This document shows positions 9,055 through 21,545 of a stretch of DNA of 64,000 bases, piece by piece. The stretch is from an uncultured Bacteroidota bacterium (lineage in GTDB: Bacteria > Bacteroidota > Bacteroidia > Chitinophagales > LD1). The notes under the pieces were generated by a model. That model was not told where the DNA came from. It saw only the letters and a program-made list of their open reading frames with translations, and ran no database searches. Both the position numbers and the translations under genes were made by a program. The DNA lies in NCBI GenBank assembly GCA_903919075.1, contig CAIXGR010000050.1, forward strand, positions 1-64,000. The letters are read 5' to 3'. The first letter of the stretch is position 1. Each line of letters starts with the position of its first letter.

Positions 9055-9064
9055 AAGAGAGAAA

Positions 9065-10087
9065 TTAAAACAATCCGCCATTTATTGTTGGCGGTGTTTT
9101 ACCAAGGTGCTTATAGGCAAGTTCTGTAGCTTCTCTGCCGCGTGGAGTGCGCTTAATAAACCCTTCTTTTATTAAAAAGGGTTCATATACTTCTTCAATA
9201 GTACCTCCCTCCTCTCCTACTGCCGTGGCAATAGTAGTAATTCCTACCGGCCCACCCTTAAACTTTTCAATAATGGCAGATAGTATCCGGTTATCCATTT
9301 CATCTAATCCATGCTGGTCAACATTCAAAGCTTCAAGTGCGTGTCGGGTAATATCAATAGTAATAGTGCCATCGCCTTTTACTTGTGCAAAATCGCGCAC
9401 GCGGCGCAACAATAAATTTGCAATACGTGGAGTACCTCTGCTGCGCCTTGCTATTTCGAACGCAGCATCTTCATTAATTTCTGTCTTCAAAATTTTTGCC
9501 GAACGCTGAAGAATATTTCTTAGTACACCCGAATCGTAATATTCCATACGACAGGTAATACCAAACCGAGAGCGGAGTGGCGCAGTTAATAATCCAGAGC
9601 GTGTAGTGGCCCCTATTAATGTAAATGGATTTAGGCTGATTTGCACACTGCGGGCATTGGGGCCGCTATCAATCATAATGTCAATCTTGTAATCCTCCAT
9701 TGCGCTGTACAAATATTCTTCTACTACTGGCGAAAGGCGATGTATTTCATCTATAAACAATACATCATTAGTTTCAAGATTAGTAAGCAGGCCTGCAAGG
9801 TCGCCCGGTTTTTCCATTACCGGGCCCGAGGTGATTTTAATATTCACCCCCATCTCGTTAGCTATAATATACGACAAGGTTGTTTTACCCAAACCCGGTG
9901 GGCCGTGCAGCAATACATGGTCAAGCGATTCGCTGCGTTGCCTTGCTGCTTCAATAAAAACGAAGAGGTTATCTACAATCTTCGGCTGACCCATAAAATC
10001 ATCAATGGCTTTAGGGCGCAGCGTTTTCTCTACCTCTAATTCTTCGGGGCTTAACTGTTCCTTATCAGCATCAAGATTATTATTCAT
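9065..10087 (-). CDS. ruvB: Holliday junction branch-migration helicase RuvB
   Basis: RuvB is the hexameric AAA+ motor that, with RuvA, drives branch migration of Holliday junctions in recombinational repair. The 340-residue product has the usual length and layout: Walker [10 protein letters not shown], Walker B LFIDEIHR, sensor 1 GATTRSGLL, arginine finger in PLRSRFG, and the C-terminal winged helix with [16 protein letters not shown]. No ruvA or ruvC is adjacent, which is common in this phylum. It lies among surface-protein genes with no functional link to them. Confidence 0.97.
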   Translation of the reverse strand: MNNNLDADKEQLSPEELEVEKTLRPKAIDDFMGQPKIVDNLFVFIEAARQRSESLDHVLLHGPPGLGKTTLSYIIANEMGVNIKITSGPVMEKPGDLAGLLTNLETNDVLFIDEIHRLSPVVEEYLYSAMEDYKIDIMIDSGPNARSVQISLNPFTLIGATTRSGLLTAPLRSRFGITCRMEYYDSGVLRNILQRSAKILKTEINEDAAFEIARRSRGTPRIANLLLRRVRDFAQVKGDGTITIDITRHALEALNVDQHGLDEMDNRILSAIIEKFKGGPVGITTIATAVGEEGGTIEEVYEPFLIKEGFIKRTPRGREATELAYKHLGKTPPTINGGLF

Positions 10088-10159
10088 AACCCTGCGAAGT
10101 TAGATGTTTTTTATCAATGAATAGAAACAAGAATCAACAGCCAAAAAATTGCTGTAAAT

Positions 10160-10198
10160 AAAAAAGCCTCCCGCTTATAGCAGAGAGGCTTTTAAAAA
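10160..10198. terminator. Bidirectional hairpin terminator
   Basis: AAAAGCCTC (10162-10170) pairs with GAGGCTTTT (10185-10193) around a 14-base loop, with A- and T-runs on both sides. It ends the T9SS-tailed gene at 10216-10746 on the minus strand and lies upstream of ruvB. Confidence 0.75.
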
Positions 10199-10215
10199 AA
10201 TGTTTTATGAAACAA

Positions 10216-10746
10216 CTATCTTATTACCTGAAGTTTCTTGGTAGTAACATGTGTTTTTCCGTCGCCTGATGAAACAAAAATCATGCTTAGGAAATATGTT
10301 CCGGCAGCAAAATTTGAAACATTAGCTGCTTCAATGGTTTTTCCATTATCGTAATTTGCATGATAAAGGTCGGCAACTTTTTGGCCTAGTTCATCATATA
10401 ATAAAACGTCAACTTTACCTTGTTGCGGAAGCTGAAACCCGTAATAGAAATTATCAACTGCGGGATTAGGATAGATAACAAACGAACCATACTCATCCTG
10501 AGCAATATCTATTAATCCAGTTACAGTATCCTTATAGCTTTGTTGAAAGCCTTGAGTAAGTATTTTGCCACCTGCACTAAAAGTTTTAACCATAGTCATT
10601 TCGCCTACAGTATATGACATGGTATAGCCACCACCAGTAGCATACCCTCCTGAACTGGCTACTACTGTTGGACTAAGCCTGTCAGACTGAGCATGCATAA
10701 CAACAGGCACAAGAAAAATTGCAAGAATTAATGTAAATTTTGTCAT
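10216..10746 (-). CDS. Small secreted protein with T9SS sorting domain
   Basis: The 176-residue product has a signal peptide (~1-20, ending MHAQ) and a short segment of the kind widespread in Bacteroidota secreted proteins (MSYTVGEMTMVKTF...GGKILTQGFQQ, ~40-70). The rest is a type A T9SS sorting domain: VIYPNPAVDNFYYGF, LLYDELGQKV, NVSNFAAGTYFLSM and a basic C terminus. There is almost no cargo between the signal peptide and the sorting domain, so it may be a small surface structural protein. It has its own consensus promoter, placed over the terminator of the collagen-like gene upstream. Confidence 0.85.
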   Translation of the reverse strand: MTKFTLILAIFLVPVVMHAQSDRLSPTVVASSGGYATGGGYTMSYTVGEMTMVKTFSAGGKILTQGFQQSYKDTVTGLIDIAQDEYGSFVIYPNPAVDNFYYGFQLPQQGKVDVLLYDELGQKVADLYHANYDNGKTIEAANVSNFAAGTYFLSMIFVSSGDGKTHVTTKKLQVIR

Positions 10747-10786
10747 AGTTCTGGTTTTTTAAAATAATCGTCAACAATATATTTAT

Positions 10787-10817
10787 CAAAGTTATAAAAA
10801 TAATCCGGCGCGCCAAA
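10787..10817 (-). promoter_or_regulatory. Consensus promoter nested in a terminator
   Basis: On the minus strand TTTG (10817-10814) is followed after 19 bp by TAACTTTG (10794-10787), a full match to the Bacteroidota consensus, giving a leader of about 35 nt before ATG 10746. The TTTG element falls in the loop of the terminator hairpin of the upstream collagen-like gene. Confidence 0.75.
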
Positions 10818-10830
10818 AACACGCCGGATT
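10796..10830 (-). terminator. Terminator of the collagen-like gene
   Basis: AATCCGGCG (10802-10810) pairs with CGCCGGATT (10822-10830) around an 11-base loop. Reading the minus strand, the stem is followed by A and then TTTTTAT. It starts only 8 bp beyond the stop codon of the gene at 10838-15247. Confidence 0.85.
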
Positions 10831-10837
10831 AAAAAAA

Positions 10838-15247
<4,410 letters not shown>

Positions 15248-16018
15248 TTGTTAAGTTTTTATTTTTTTAAAATAATGCCAGTGTGTCTAAAAATCCTTTG
15301 AAGCTAATACGATGGGAGGGTATTGCTTATTAGCCTCAATGTTATTATGTCGAAAACCATATACTCCACATGAGTATATTATTATATTTCAAGATTCAAA
15401 TCTATGTTTAATTTTCTTGTAAACTAATTTTATAACTCTATTTATTTTTCCCCAATAATTACTATTTTTTAATAAAAACATGTGCTGCTTAATCCCTGTA
15501 GCATCTTAATTTCACAATTAAAGATGTTATTGCTTGAACACGGCATCTTTAACTCAACTTATATTGCGGCACACCGCTTCAGCCTGTCATTTTTTATTGA
15601 ATTGCATTCTATAAATATTGATTGCCAATTTATTGCTTGAGAAGGCTTTTTGAGCGGCGGTTTCAAAACATGGTTAAAATTAATTTATAAAGCTATGTCT
15701 GCCACAAAAACAAACAATACAGCATTCTAAAACTTATTTTTAGTAAATTAACCAAAGCCTGTTGTTTTATTTATGTCATAACAGTCAATTTTGGGGGCCT
15801 TCGGGCAATATTTGCCGCTTTTTACCGTCTTTTTAACTCAAAATGCTTTGTTTCAGAATCCATTTTGTAAATAACTTAAAATTACTTGCAACAAAGCCTT
15901 GATTTTAAGTGTTAAATGAACTATATTACTGTGAAGCCGAAGATTTTTATATTTTCGCGTTTCGTTTCAAACCAGAATAGCATTAAAGTAATTTTAATAT
16001 AAAACACGGAAGCAGATA
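15248..16018. other. 770-bp intergenic region between the collagen-like gene and rpoD
   Basis: No coding frame is visible. Near the left end are an inverted repeat and a possible minus-strand -7 box (listed separately). A weak hairpin, GGCAA-TAT-TTGCC (15804-15816) followed by T5, could be a minor terminator on the plus strand. TATATTTT (15948-15955) is a one-mismatch -7 box about 65 bp before the rpoD start but has no TTG at the right distance. The rest is AT-rich sequence in which I see nothing. Confidence 0.5.
15359..15404 (-). promoter_or_regulatory. Possible promoter with inverted-repeat operator for the collagen-like gene
   Basis: On the minus strand TAGATTTG (15404-15397) matches the -7 consensus exactly, but no TTG stands at the usual distance. 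Just downstream is an inverted repeat, ATATACTC (15359-15366) / GAGTATAT (15372-15379) with a 5-bp spacer, which would lie about 10-30 bases after the start of transcription. It could be an operator or a leader hairpin. The distance to the ATG at 15247 is about 150 nt. Confidence 0.35.
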
Positions 16019-16888
16019 ATGAGGCAGTTAAAAATCTCTAAGTCGATTACCAACCGCGAAAGCCAGTCCATTGAAAAATACTTGCAGGAAATTGGCAAGG
16101 AAGATCTTTTGACACCAGAAGAGGAAGTGGAGCTAGCCCGCAGAATACGGGCTGGAGACCAAACAGCTTTGGAAAAGCTAACCCGGGCCAATCTGCGTTT
16201 TGTGGTTTCCGTAGCTAAACAATACCAAAACAACTCGCTTTCGCTCAATGACCTTATTAATGAAGGAAACCTTGGCCTAGTAAAAGCTGCCCAAAAATTT
16301 GATGAAACCCGCGGTTTTAAGTTCATTTCTTATGCTGTGTGGTGGATTCGTCAGTCTATTATACAGGCTTTAGCCGAACACTCTCGTATGGTAAGGTTAC
16401 CTTTAAATAAGGTAGGCTCTCTTACCAAAATCAATAAAGTTTTCTCTGAATTAGAGCAAAAATATCAGCGTGAACCAACCCCTGAGGAAGTTGCAATGGT
16501 ACTAGATATAACTGTTGAAGAAGTAGAAGCTACTTTAGGTATATCAGCACGCCACGTTTCAATGGATGCACCGTTTACTGATGGCGAATCAAACGCTTTG
16601 ATTGATGTATTGGAAAACGTGAACGCCGAACAAACCGATAAACATCTGGATTACAAAGATTCTCTTCGTATTGAAACCGAAAGAACATTGGCTTCATTAA
16701 CCGAAAGAGAAAGAGAAGTAATTAAATTATTCTTCGGTATAGGCGTTGAACACCCTATGACTTTGGAAGATATTGGTGAACAGTTGGGCATTACCCGCGA
16801 ACGTATACGCCAAATTAAGGACAAGGCAATCACTAAGCTTCGCTCTCAATCACGCAGCAAGTCGTTAAAGGCTTATTTGGGGCAGTAA
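16019..16888 (+). CDS. rpoD: Primary RNA polymerase sigma factor RpoD
   Basis: This is the housekeeping sigma factor, which directs RNA polymerase to TTG/TAnnTTTG promoters in this phylum. At 289 residues it has the short Bacteroidota form without region 1.1. Visible are region 1.2 ([20 protein letters not shown]), region 2 ([42 protein letters not shown]), region 3 (REPTPEEVA) and region 4 ([33 protein letters not shown]). The gene stands alone, followed by a strong terminator. Confidence 0.97.
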   Translation: MRQLKISKSITNRESQSIEKYLQEIGKEDLLTPEEEVELARRIRAGDQTALEKLTRANLRFVVSVAKQYQNNSLSLNDLINEGNLGLVKAAQKFDETRGFKFISYAVWWIRQSIIQALAEHSRMVRLPLNKVGSLTKINKVFSELEQKYQREPTPEEVAMVLDITVEEVEATLGISARHVSMDAPFTDGESNALIDVLENVNAEQTDKHLDYKDSLRIETERTLASLTEREREVIKLFFGIGVEHPMTLEDIGEQLGITRERIRQIKDKAITKLRSQSRSKSLKAYLGQ

Positions 16889-16908
16889 TACAAAACATAA
16901 ACTATAAA

Positions 16909-16940
16909 TAAAAAGGGATGAAAAATCATCCCTTTTTATT
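16909..16940. terminator. Bidirectional terminator after rpoD
   Basis: AAAAGGGATG (16911-16920) pairs with CATCCCTTTT (16927-16936) around a 6-base loop. It sits between the rpoD stop and the convergent yjjG-like gene, and the flanking A/T runs suit both directions. Confidence 0.9.
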
Positions 16941-17635
16941 TATAGTATCCCCTTCAACTCCATCAAAGTAGTAATTTCATAGGTTACCGGCTCGCGCTTT
17001 CTGTTTTTGCCCGGGTTAAAAAAAACCTGGTCAATGCCAGCACTTTTGGCCCCTTGTATATCAGTATTATAGTTATCGCCTATCATTATACATGCATCGG
17101 CAGTAGTGCCTGCGCGTTGCATAGCTATTTCAAAAATTTCTTTATCGGGTTTTTGTGTACCTACTTCTTCTGATATAATAATATGTTCAAAAAAAGCTCT
17201 TAATCCTGAGTGCTCCAACTTAATCCACTGCACCTCAGCAAAGCCATTAGTAATAAGATGTAGTTTATATTTCTGCTGTAAATAATTCAATACCTCAACA
17301 GCATTAGGAAATAAGGCAGTCATACGGGGGCTTAGGGTTACATAGCTTTCTGCCATTTTCTCGGCCAATTCTGTGTCCTTTACGCCAAATTGAAGTAGTG
17401 TATCATAAAACCTTCCATGCCTTACCTGCGCCTTATTAACTATACCGTTATGATAGCGAGCCCAATAGCGATCATTAATAGGCACATACTTTTCATGAAA
17501 TTTTTCGAATGAAGTAATTCCTTTGTTACTCAACTCATTCTCATCAAAAATTTGTTGTAACGCCAGCTTCGAATTTGTTTCAAAATCCCAAAGGGTATGG
17601 TCAAGGTCAAAAAAAATATGCTGGTATCTTTTCAT
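16940..17635 (-). CDS. yjjG: YjjG-type pyrimidine nucleotidase (HAD family)
   Basis: The 231-residue HAD-superfamily phosphatase carries motif I (FFDLDHTLWDF, nucleophile Asp then Asp), motif II (LHLITNG), a conserved Lys (GTQKPDKEIFE) and motif III (MIGDNYNTDIQGA). The DLDHTLWDF start and the length match YjjG, which dephosphorylates non-canonical and canonical pyrimidine (deoxy)nucleoside monophosphates and cleans up damaged nucleotides. The exact substrate cannot be read from sequence. About 420 bp of non-coding sequence lies upstream. Confidence 0.85.
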   Translation of the reverse strand: MKRYQHIFFDLDHTLWDFETNSKLALQQIFDENELSNKGITSFEKFHEKYVPINDRYWARYHNGIVNKAQVRHGRFYDTLLQFGVKDTELAEKMAESYVTLSPRMTALFPNAVEVLNYLQQKYKLHLITNGFAEVQWIKLEHSGLRAFFEHIIISEEVGTQKPDKEIFEIAMQRAGTTADACIMIGDNYNTDIQGAKSAGIDQVFFNPGKNRKREPVTYEITTLMELKGIL

Positions 17636-17978
17636 TAAATCTAATTATGGTCCAATCATTTGGCGTGCAAGTGTAGAAAAAAAAATCAGAAAACACAGGC
17701 AGTATGTTTTATGCAAAGTCATTAAAAAAAACATCTGCAACTCTCATGATTGTTATAACAAACTTTGATTTCCAGATATATTAAATCAAAAAAGAGCATA
17801 AATATATGTTTGAACATTGATCAACAGTGCTTTTATTTAAGGAAACTTTACATATATAGCCACCGGTATTACTCAAAATCAATTTTGCTTAAACTTAAAC
17901 AGGGCATAGCTTTTATGTGTTTTGATTGAATCATAATTGGAAACCATAAGTTTAAATTGAAAAAAATTATTGTAATAT

Positions 17979-18041
17979 TTCACTACAAGTATTCACTAGT
18001 ATAAATATCATTTTTATATTTGTGTACAACTATTAGTGAAT
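17979..18041 (+). promoter_or_regulatory. Promoter with three TTCACTA sites upstream of a small exported protein
   Basis: TATATTTG (18015-18022) is a perfect -7 box with no TTG at the -33 position. In its place are two direct copies of TTCACTA (17979-17985 and 17992-17998, 13 bp apart). An inverted copy (18034-18040) lies just past the likely start of transcription; with the second copy it forms an 8-bp inverted repeat, ATTCACTA/TAGTGAAT. A missing -33 element replaced by direct repeats is what an activator-dependent promoter looks like. The regulator is unknown. The rest of the 420-bp gap (17636-17978) shows nothing else. Confidence 0.5.
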
Positions 18042-18054
18042 TGAATATAAAGCG

Positions 18055-18423
18055 ATGAATAGTTTAGCAACCGTTTACCAACACAAAACAAAGACCCTAT
18101 TGCTGGTAATTATATATGCCTTGCATAGTTTATCTTTTACATATTTAACCATTTCATCCGCTCCAAATTCTAATCCAGGCAATAAAATATCTCATCAAAA
18201 GGAGAAGAAAAAGAAACCCTATTCGGCCTTCATCGTTAATCATCTGCCTTCAAAAATAAACCAGGCAACATTAAATATTGAAACACCCACCCCTGTTTAT
18301 CATTATACACCTCAATCGCAGCAAGCCTTATCAATACCCCCCCAAGGCGTGATTATGTCCGATCAGCGATTTAGCACAGATTTTAATAAGCGTTACCGCT
18401 TGCTAAAAATTTTGTTGGTGTAG
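18055..18423 (+). CDS. Small exported or membrane-anchored protein of unknown function
   Basis: The 122-residue product has one hydrophobic segment (~14-36, TLLLVIIYALHSLSFTYLTI) preceded by Lys residues, then a KEKKKK cluster and a polar, Pro/Gln-rich remainder ending in KILLV. The segment could be a signal anchor or an uncleaved signal peptide. I recognise no family. A perfect -7 promoter box 33 bp upstream and the clean ATG support it as a real gene. The stop codon TAG coincides with the TA of another promoter element, which starts the putative RNA that follows. Confidence 0.55.
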   Translation: MNSLATVYQHKTKTLLLVIIYALHSLSFTYLTISSAPNSNPGNKISHQKEKKKKPYSAFIVNHLPSKINQATLNIETPTPVYHYTPQSQQALSIPPQGVIMSDQRFSTDFNKRYRLLKILLV

Positions 18424-18428
18424 TTTTG
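18400..18428 (+). promoter_or_regulatory. Consensus promoter of the candidate non-coding RNA
   Basis: TTG (18400-18402), 18 bp, then TAGTTTTG (18421-18428) is a full match to the Bacteroidota consensus. It overlaps the last codons and the stop of the 122-residue gene, so transcription would begin near 18433-18436. Confidence 0.6.
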
Positions 18429-18432
18429 TGGT

Positions 18433-18650
18433 AAGTCATAATCGATTTTTCGTGATTACTTAACTGTTATAAAATGTGCAACTGATGGCCAGAAGACATG
18501 AAAGAACTTTTTTATATCTATAAATAAGAATGGTAACTACTAAACAAAATATTGCATAGCAATATGCATTCGGCGGCAAGACAGGCAGCGTGTAAGCATG
18601 GGTGGCACCTGCCTGTCCTCTGCTGTTGATTAAAACATGCAGTTTTTTTT
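18433..18650 (+). ncRNA. Candidate structured non-coding RNA, about 215 nt
   Basis: The interval between a consensus promoter and an intrinsic terminator has no open frame above about 12 codons but is rich in hairpins. At the 5' end AAGT/ACTT and AATC/GATT form a stem (18433-18461). ATATTGC/GCAATAT forms a tight hairpin with a 3-base loop (18549-18565). GACAGGCAG/CTGCCTGTC forms a 9-bp stem (18580-18617). A bulged 8-bp stem followed by T8 ends the unit (18620-18650). It resembles no RNA family I know. Alternatives are a long leader for the zinc-ribbon gene downstream, with the T8 hairpin as an attenuator, or a 6S-like RNA, although the ends do not pair as in 6S. Confidence 0.5.
18620..18650 (+). 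terminator. Intrinsic terminator of the candidate RNA
   Basis: CTGCTGTT (18620-18627) pairs with AACA and GCAG (18634-18637 and 18639-18642), with one bulged T and a 6-base loop. Eight T residues follow directly (18643-18650). Confidence 0.6.
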
Positions 18651-18685
18651 ATTGTTATAAGTAAATAATCCTATTATTGGTTTTT

Positions 18686-18940
18686 ATGGATTCAAAAGTA
18701 AGTGCGAAAAACAAAAAGGCTCCGGTCATTTTTTGTCCCAGGTGTGGCTCGCAACACACCTCTAAGGTTCATCGTACTGTTTTTGAAAAACTTATCTCCT
18801 ACTTTACATTTGGAAAATTTGCTTATCGAAAATATTATTGCAAATTGTGCGACCGGTATGTTTATAAAAGCCGTATTGAAGCCTCAAACGATGAAAAATT
18901 TCCTGAACAGGCATTACAGATGCTTGATGATGAAGGATAG
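18686..18940 (+). CDS. Small zinc-ribbon protein of unknown function
   Basis: From ATG 18686 the product has 84 residues; a TTG three codons earlier is the only alternative. Two Cys pairs, CPRCGS (~17-22) and CKLC (~52-55), are spaced as in a treble-clef or zinc-ribbon fold and should bind one Zn ion. Between them is an aromatic segment (FEKLISYFTFGKFAYRKYYC) that could sit at a membrane surface or pack on the ribbon. Residues after ~57 are basic, then acidic. No specific family is recognised. It may be co-transcribed with the RNA upstream if the terminator is read through. Confidence 0.65.
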   Translation: MDSKVSAKNKKAPVIFCPRCGSQHTSKVHRTVFEKLISYFTFGKFAYRKYYCKLCDRYVYKSRIEASNDEKFPEQALQMLDDEG

Positions 18941-19004
18941 AACAATACATCTTCTTTTTTAAAACAGCTTTACAATATTAATTACTCCCATTTCGTTATC
19001 GCAT

Positions 19005-19059
19005 TAACTTTGCGTTAACCTAAATTACTCACAACCGGCTTTAACAATTACTATTTTTG
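19005..19059 (+). promoter_or_regulatory. Two -7 boxes upstream of the outer-membrane protein gene
   Basis: TAACTTTG (19005-19012) and TATTTTTG (19052-19059) both match TAnnTTTG exactly and would start transcripts about 85 and 38 nt before ATG 19104. Neither has a TTG at the standard -33 position, so one or both may need an activator. Confidence 0.45.
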
Positions 19060-19103
19060 CAAAAGGCTAACAGACTGAGTTTGCTTTTAATGTGCCCTGT
19101 TTT

Positions 19104-21527
19104 ATGAAAACACTGTTACACATAACATTACTTATTCTTTTATCAGTAAGCGCTTTTGCCAGCGCCACTTCCTTTTCTATATCAGGTACTATAGTAGATT
19201 CAACAACCGGTGCGACTATTGAAGTTGCCACGGTATCGGTAAAATTAGCAGGGAGCGAGAAAATTGTATCAGCAGTTACAGCCGATATTAATGGCAACTT
19301 TTCAATAGAACAACTAAAACCCGATAAATATTTGCTTACCGTTTCATACATAGGCTATGTTTCAAAAACAATGCCGGTTGAAGTAAAAGCTAATGTTAAT
19401 CTTGGAAAAATTCCGTTGGCAATAAATTCAAAAACTTTATCCGAAACTGTTGTTACCTCTGACAAAGCGGTCATCACAAAAAATTCGGAGAAAACTGTTA
19501 TCAATGTGGCCCAAAGCCCAAGCAACCAAGTAGGAACAGCCGAAGATGTATTGCGAAATATGCCCGGCGTTATGGTTGATCAAAAAGGAAGTGTTTCTAT
19601 TGTTGGAAAACAGGGTGTAAAAATATTGGTAGACGACAAGCCTAATGCACTTGCACAAAGCGATTTGCCATCATTTTTAAAATCTATTCCTGCTAACTCT
19701 ATTGAGGCAATTGAACTTGTTACTAACCCTTCAGCCAAATACGAAGCTGAGGGCAGCGCCGGCATTATTAACATTAAACTAAAAAAAGGCAAAAATGATG
19801 GCTTGAATGGTTCCGTATCGGCCGGGTACGGCATTCTAAATCATTACAACGGCTCTGCGAATATTAATTGGAAAAAAAATAAAATAAACCTTTTCGGGGG
19901 TTATTCTATCAATCCAAGCCAAGAAAATAACGAATGGATTGAGCATAGAAATATTAGTCTTAATGATACGGCTACTACTTATAATTTCCACAGCAAAGGA
20001 ACGGAGAACCATCTTACACATGGATTTAAAGCCGGATTAGATTATTTCATCAATAATAAAAATACACTTTCTTATACTGCAAGCGGCGCCTACTCGCGCT
20101 TTAAGTGGTTCAGCGATGCCATGGCAAGCAATCTCGATGCATTGCAAAATAAAATTGCTTCATACAATTCCTTGGATGATGAAATTTCAAGAAATTTTTC
20201 AATTATGAATGATGTTGCTTACCAGCATAAGTTTGATAGCACCGAACATGAATTGAATGCAGATATAAGTTACACTTATGTAAGTGGAAGCCACGATGCG
20301 CTTTTAAACTCGATGGGCTACGATTCGGCAGGTGTATATAGCCCTGCAAACAGTCTTCAACGCAGAACTGAGTCATTAAATAATATTCATAACATCAATG
20401 CACAATTGGATTACTCCTATCCTATAAAAAAATGGGCAGGGTATAAATTCGAAGGCGGACTAAAAAACGAAACTACTTTTAATAAAAATATTTTTAATGC
20501 TTACAACATAACTAACAACATTGAATACCCCGATTCGCTATTAAGTAATCATTTCAACTATTTAGAAAACATAGCAGCTGCTTATGTAGTAATGAGCGGG
20601 GGCTATAAAAAACTGTTCTCCTACTCAGCTGGTCTGCGGGCTGAGCATACTTTTATAACCAGCAACAACAATACAGTAAATAGAGACTACCTAAGTTTTT
20701 TCCCAAGCGCCACTTTTACCGCTGAAGTAGGCACCGGACAAACCCTTAGTGCAAGCTATAGTCGCAGGGTACAACGGCCACAATTCAGGCAAATTAATAA
20801 TACCATTTCTTATATTGATCAATACAGTACCTGGCAGGGTAATTCTTTTTTACAACCCTCGTTTTCGCACATTGTAAGTCTTAACTATAGTCTTATGGTA
20901 AAGCAACATATGTTTTCGTTAGAAGCAAAAGGAAATTTTCAAAGCAATGGATTTATGGAAACTTCGCGCATAGACAGCGAACGGATTACACGCGGCGGTG
21001 TTGCTAACGATGCTAATAGTAAAACTTTCAATTTAACTTTCTTCACCAAACTACAATTAACCAAATGGTGGGATTTGCAAATGAGCCACACCTACACTTA
21101 TATATATTATGGCTTCAAGCAAGATGTTAATACCTCACCCGTATTCGGTTCTTCTTATAATCTATGGCTCAATACAAGTATAAAATTCTGGAAGAATACA
21201 GTTTTTGAAACCGGTGGATGGTTTAATAGCAAAGGGGTGCAATCTCAGGGAATTGCTTTGCCTGTAGGCGGCTGGCATGCAAGCATTAAGAAATCATTTT
21301 TAAAAGACCGCCTTACCGCTTCAGTGGCGGCACAAAACATACTGAATACATTAAAATGGGGTTATACGGTTACCAATCTTGATTTACAGAGCACCGGAAG
21401 CTGGCAGCAATATAACCGGGTAGTAATGTTTACGCTTACTTACCGTTTTGGCTCTAACACCCATTCACCGGAACGTAAAGAAAAAGAAGCTAATGAAAGG
21501 CTTGGCGGAGGCGGTGCCGGCAGATAA
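19104..21527 (+). CDS. TonB-dependent-receptor-like outer-membrane barrel protein
   Basis: From ATG 19104 (signal peptide MKTLLHITLL...SAFA) the product has 807 residues. It has a carboxypeptidase-regulatory-like domain (~25-110: SISGTIVDSTTGATIEVATVSV...GNFSIEQLKPDKYLLTVSYIGY), a plug-like domain (~120-225: AEDVLRNMPGVMVDQKGSVSI...IEAIELVTNPSAKYEAEGSAGIINI) and a long beta-barrel (~230-800). The layout matches the OMP_b-brl_3 family. Such proteins are predicted importers or surface receptors; the substrate is not readable. No SusD partner is adjacent. It converges with the CBM9-like gene, 18 bp apart, whose operon includes a LytS/LytTR pair. Confidence 0.85.
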   Translation: MKTLLHITLLILLSVSAFASATSFSISGTIVDSTTGATIEVATVSVKLAGSEKIVSAVTADINGNFSIEQLKPDKYLLTVSYIGYVSKTMPVEVKANVNLGKIPLAINSKTLSETVVTSDKAVITKNSEKTVINVAQSPSNQVGTAEDVLRNMPGVMVDQKGSVSIVGKQGVKILVDDKPNALAQSDLPSFLKSIPANSIEAIELVTNPSAKYEAEGSAGIINIKLKKGKNDGLNGSVSAGYGILNHYNGSANINWKKNKINLFGGYSINPSQENNEWIEHRNISLNDTATTYNFHSKGTENHLTHGFKAGLDYFINNKNTLSYTASGAYSRFKWFSDAMASNLDALQNKIASYNSLDDEISRNFSIMNDVAYQHKFDSTEHELNADISYTYVSGSHDALLNSMGYDSAGVYSPANSLQRRTESLNNIHNINAQLDYSYPIKKWAGYKFEGGLKNETTFNKNIFNAYNITNNIEYPDSLLSNHFNYLENIAAAYVVMSGGYKKLFSYSAGLRAEHTFITSNNNTVNRDYLSFFPSATFTAEVGTGQTLSASYSRRVQRPQFRQINNTISYIDQYSTWQGNSFLQPSFSHIVSLNYSLMVKQHMFSLEAKGNFQSNGFMETSRIDSERITRGGVANDANSKTFNLTFFTKLQLTKWWDLQMSHTYTYIYYGFKQDVNTSPVFGSSYNLWLNTSIKFWKNTVFETGGWFNSKGVQSQGIALPVGGWHASIKKSFLKDRLTASVAAQNILNTLKWGYTVTNLDLQSTGSWQQYNRVVMFTLTYRFGSNTHSPERKEKEANERLGGGGAGR

Positions 21528-21545
21528 ATACCATTATTAAACTTA

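Noticed and set aside
18672-18679. TATTATTG as promoter of the zinc-ribbon gene
   Set aside because: It has one mismatch and would start transcription at or after the start codon.
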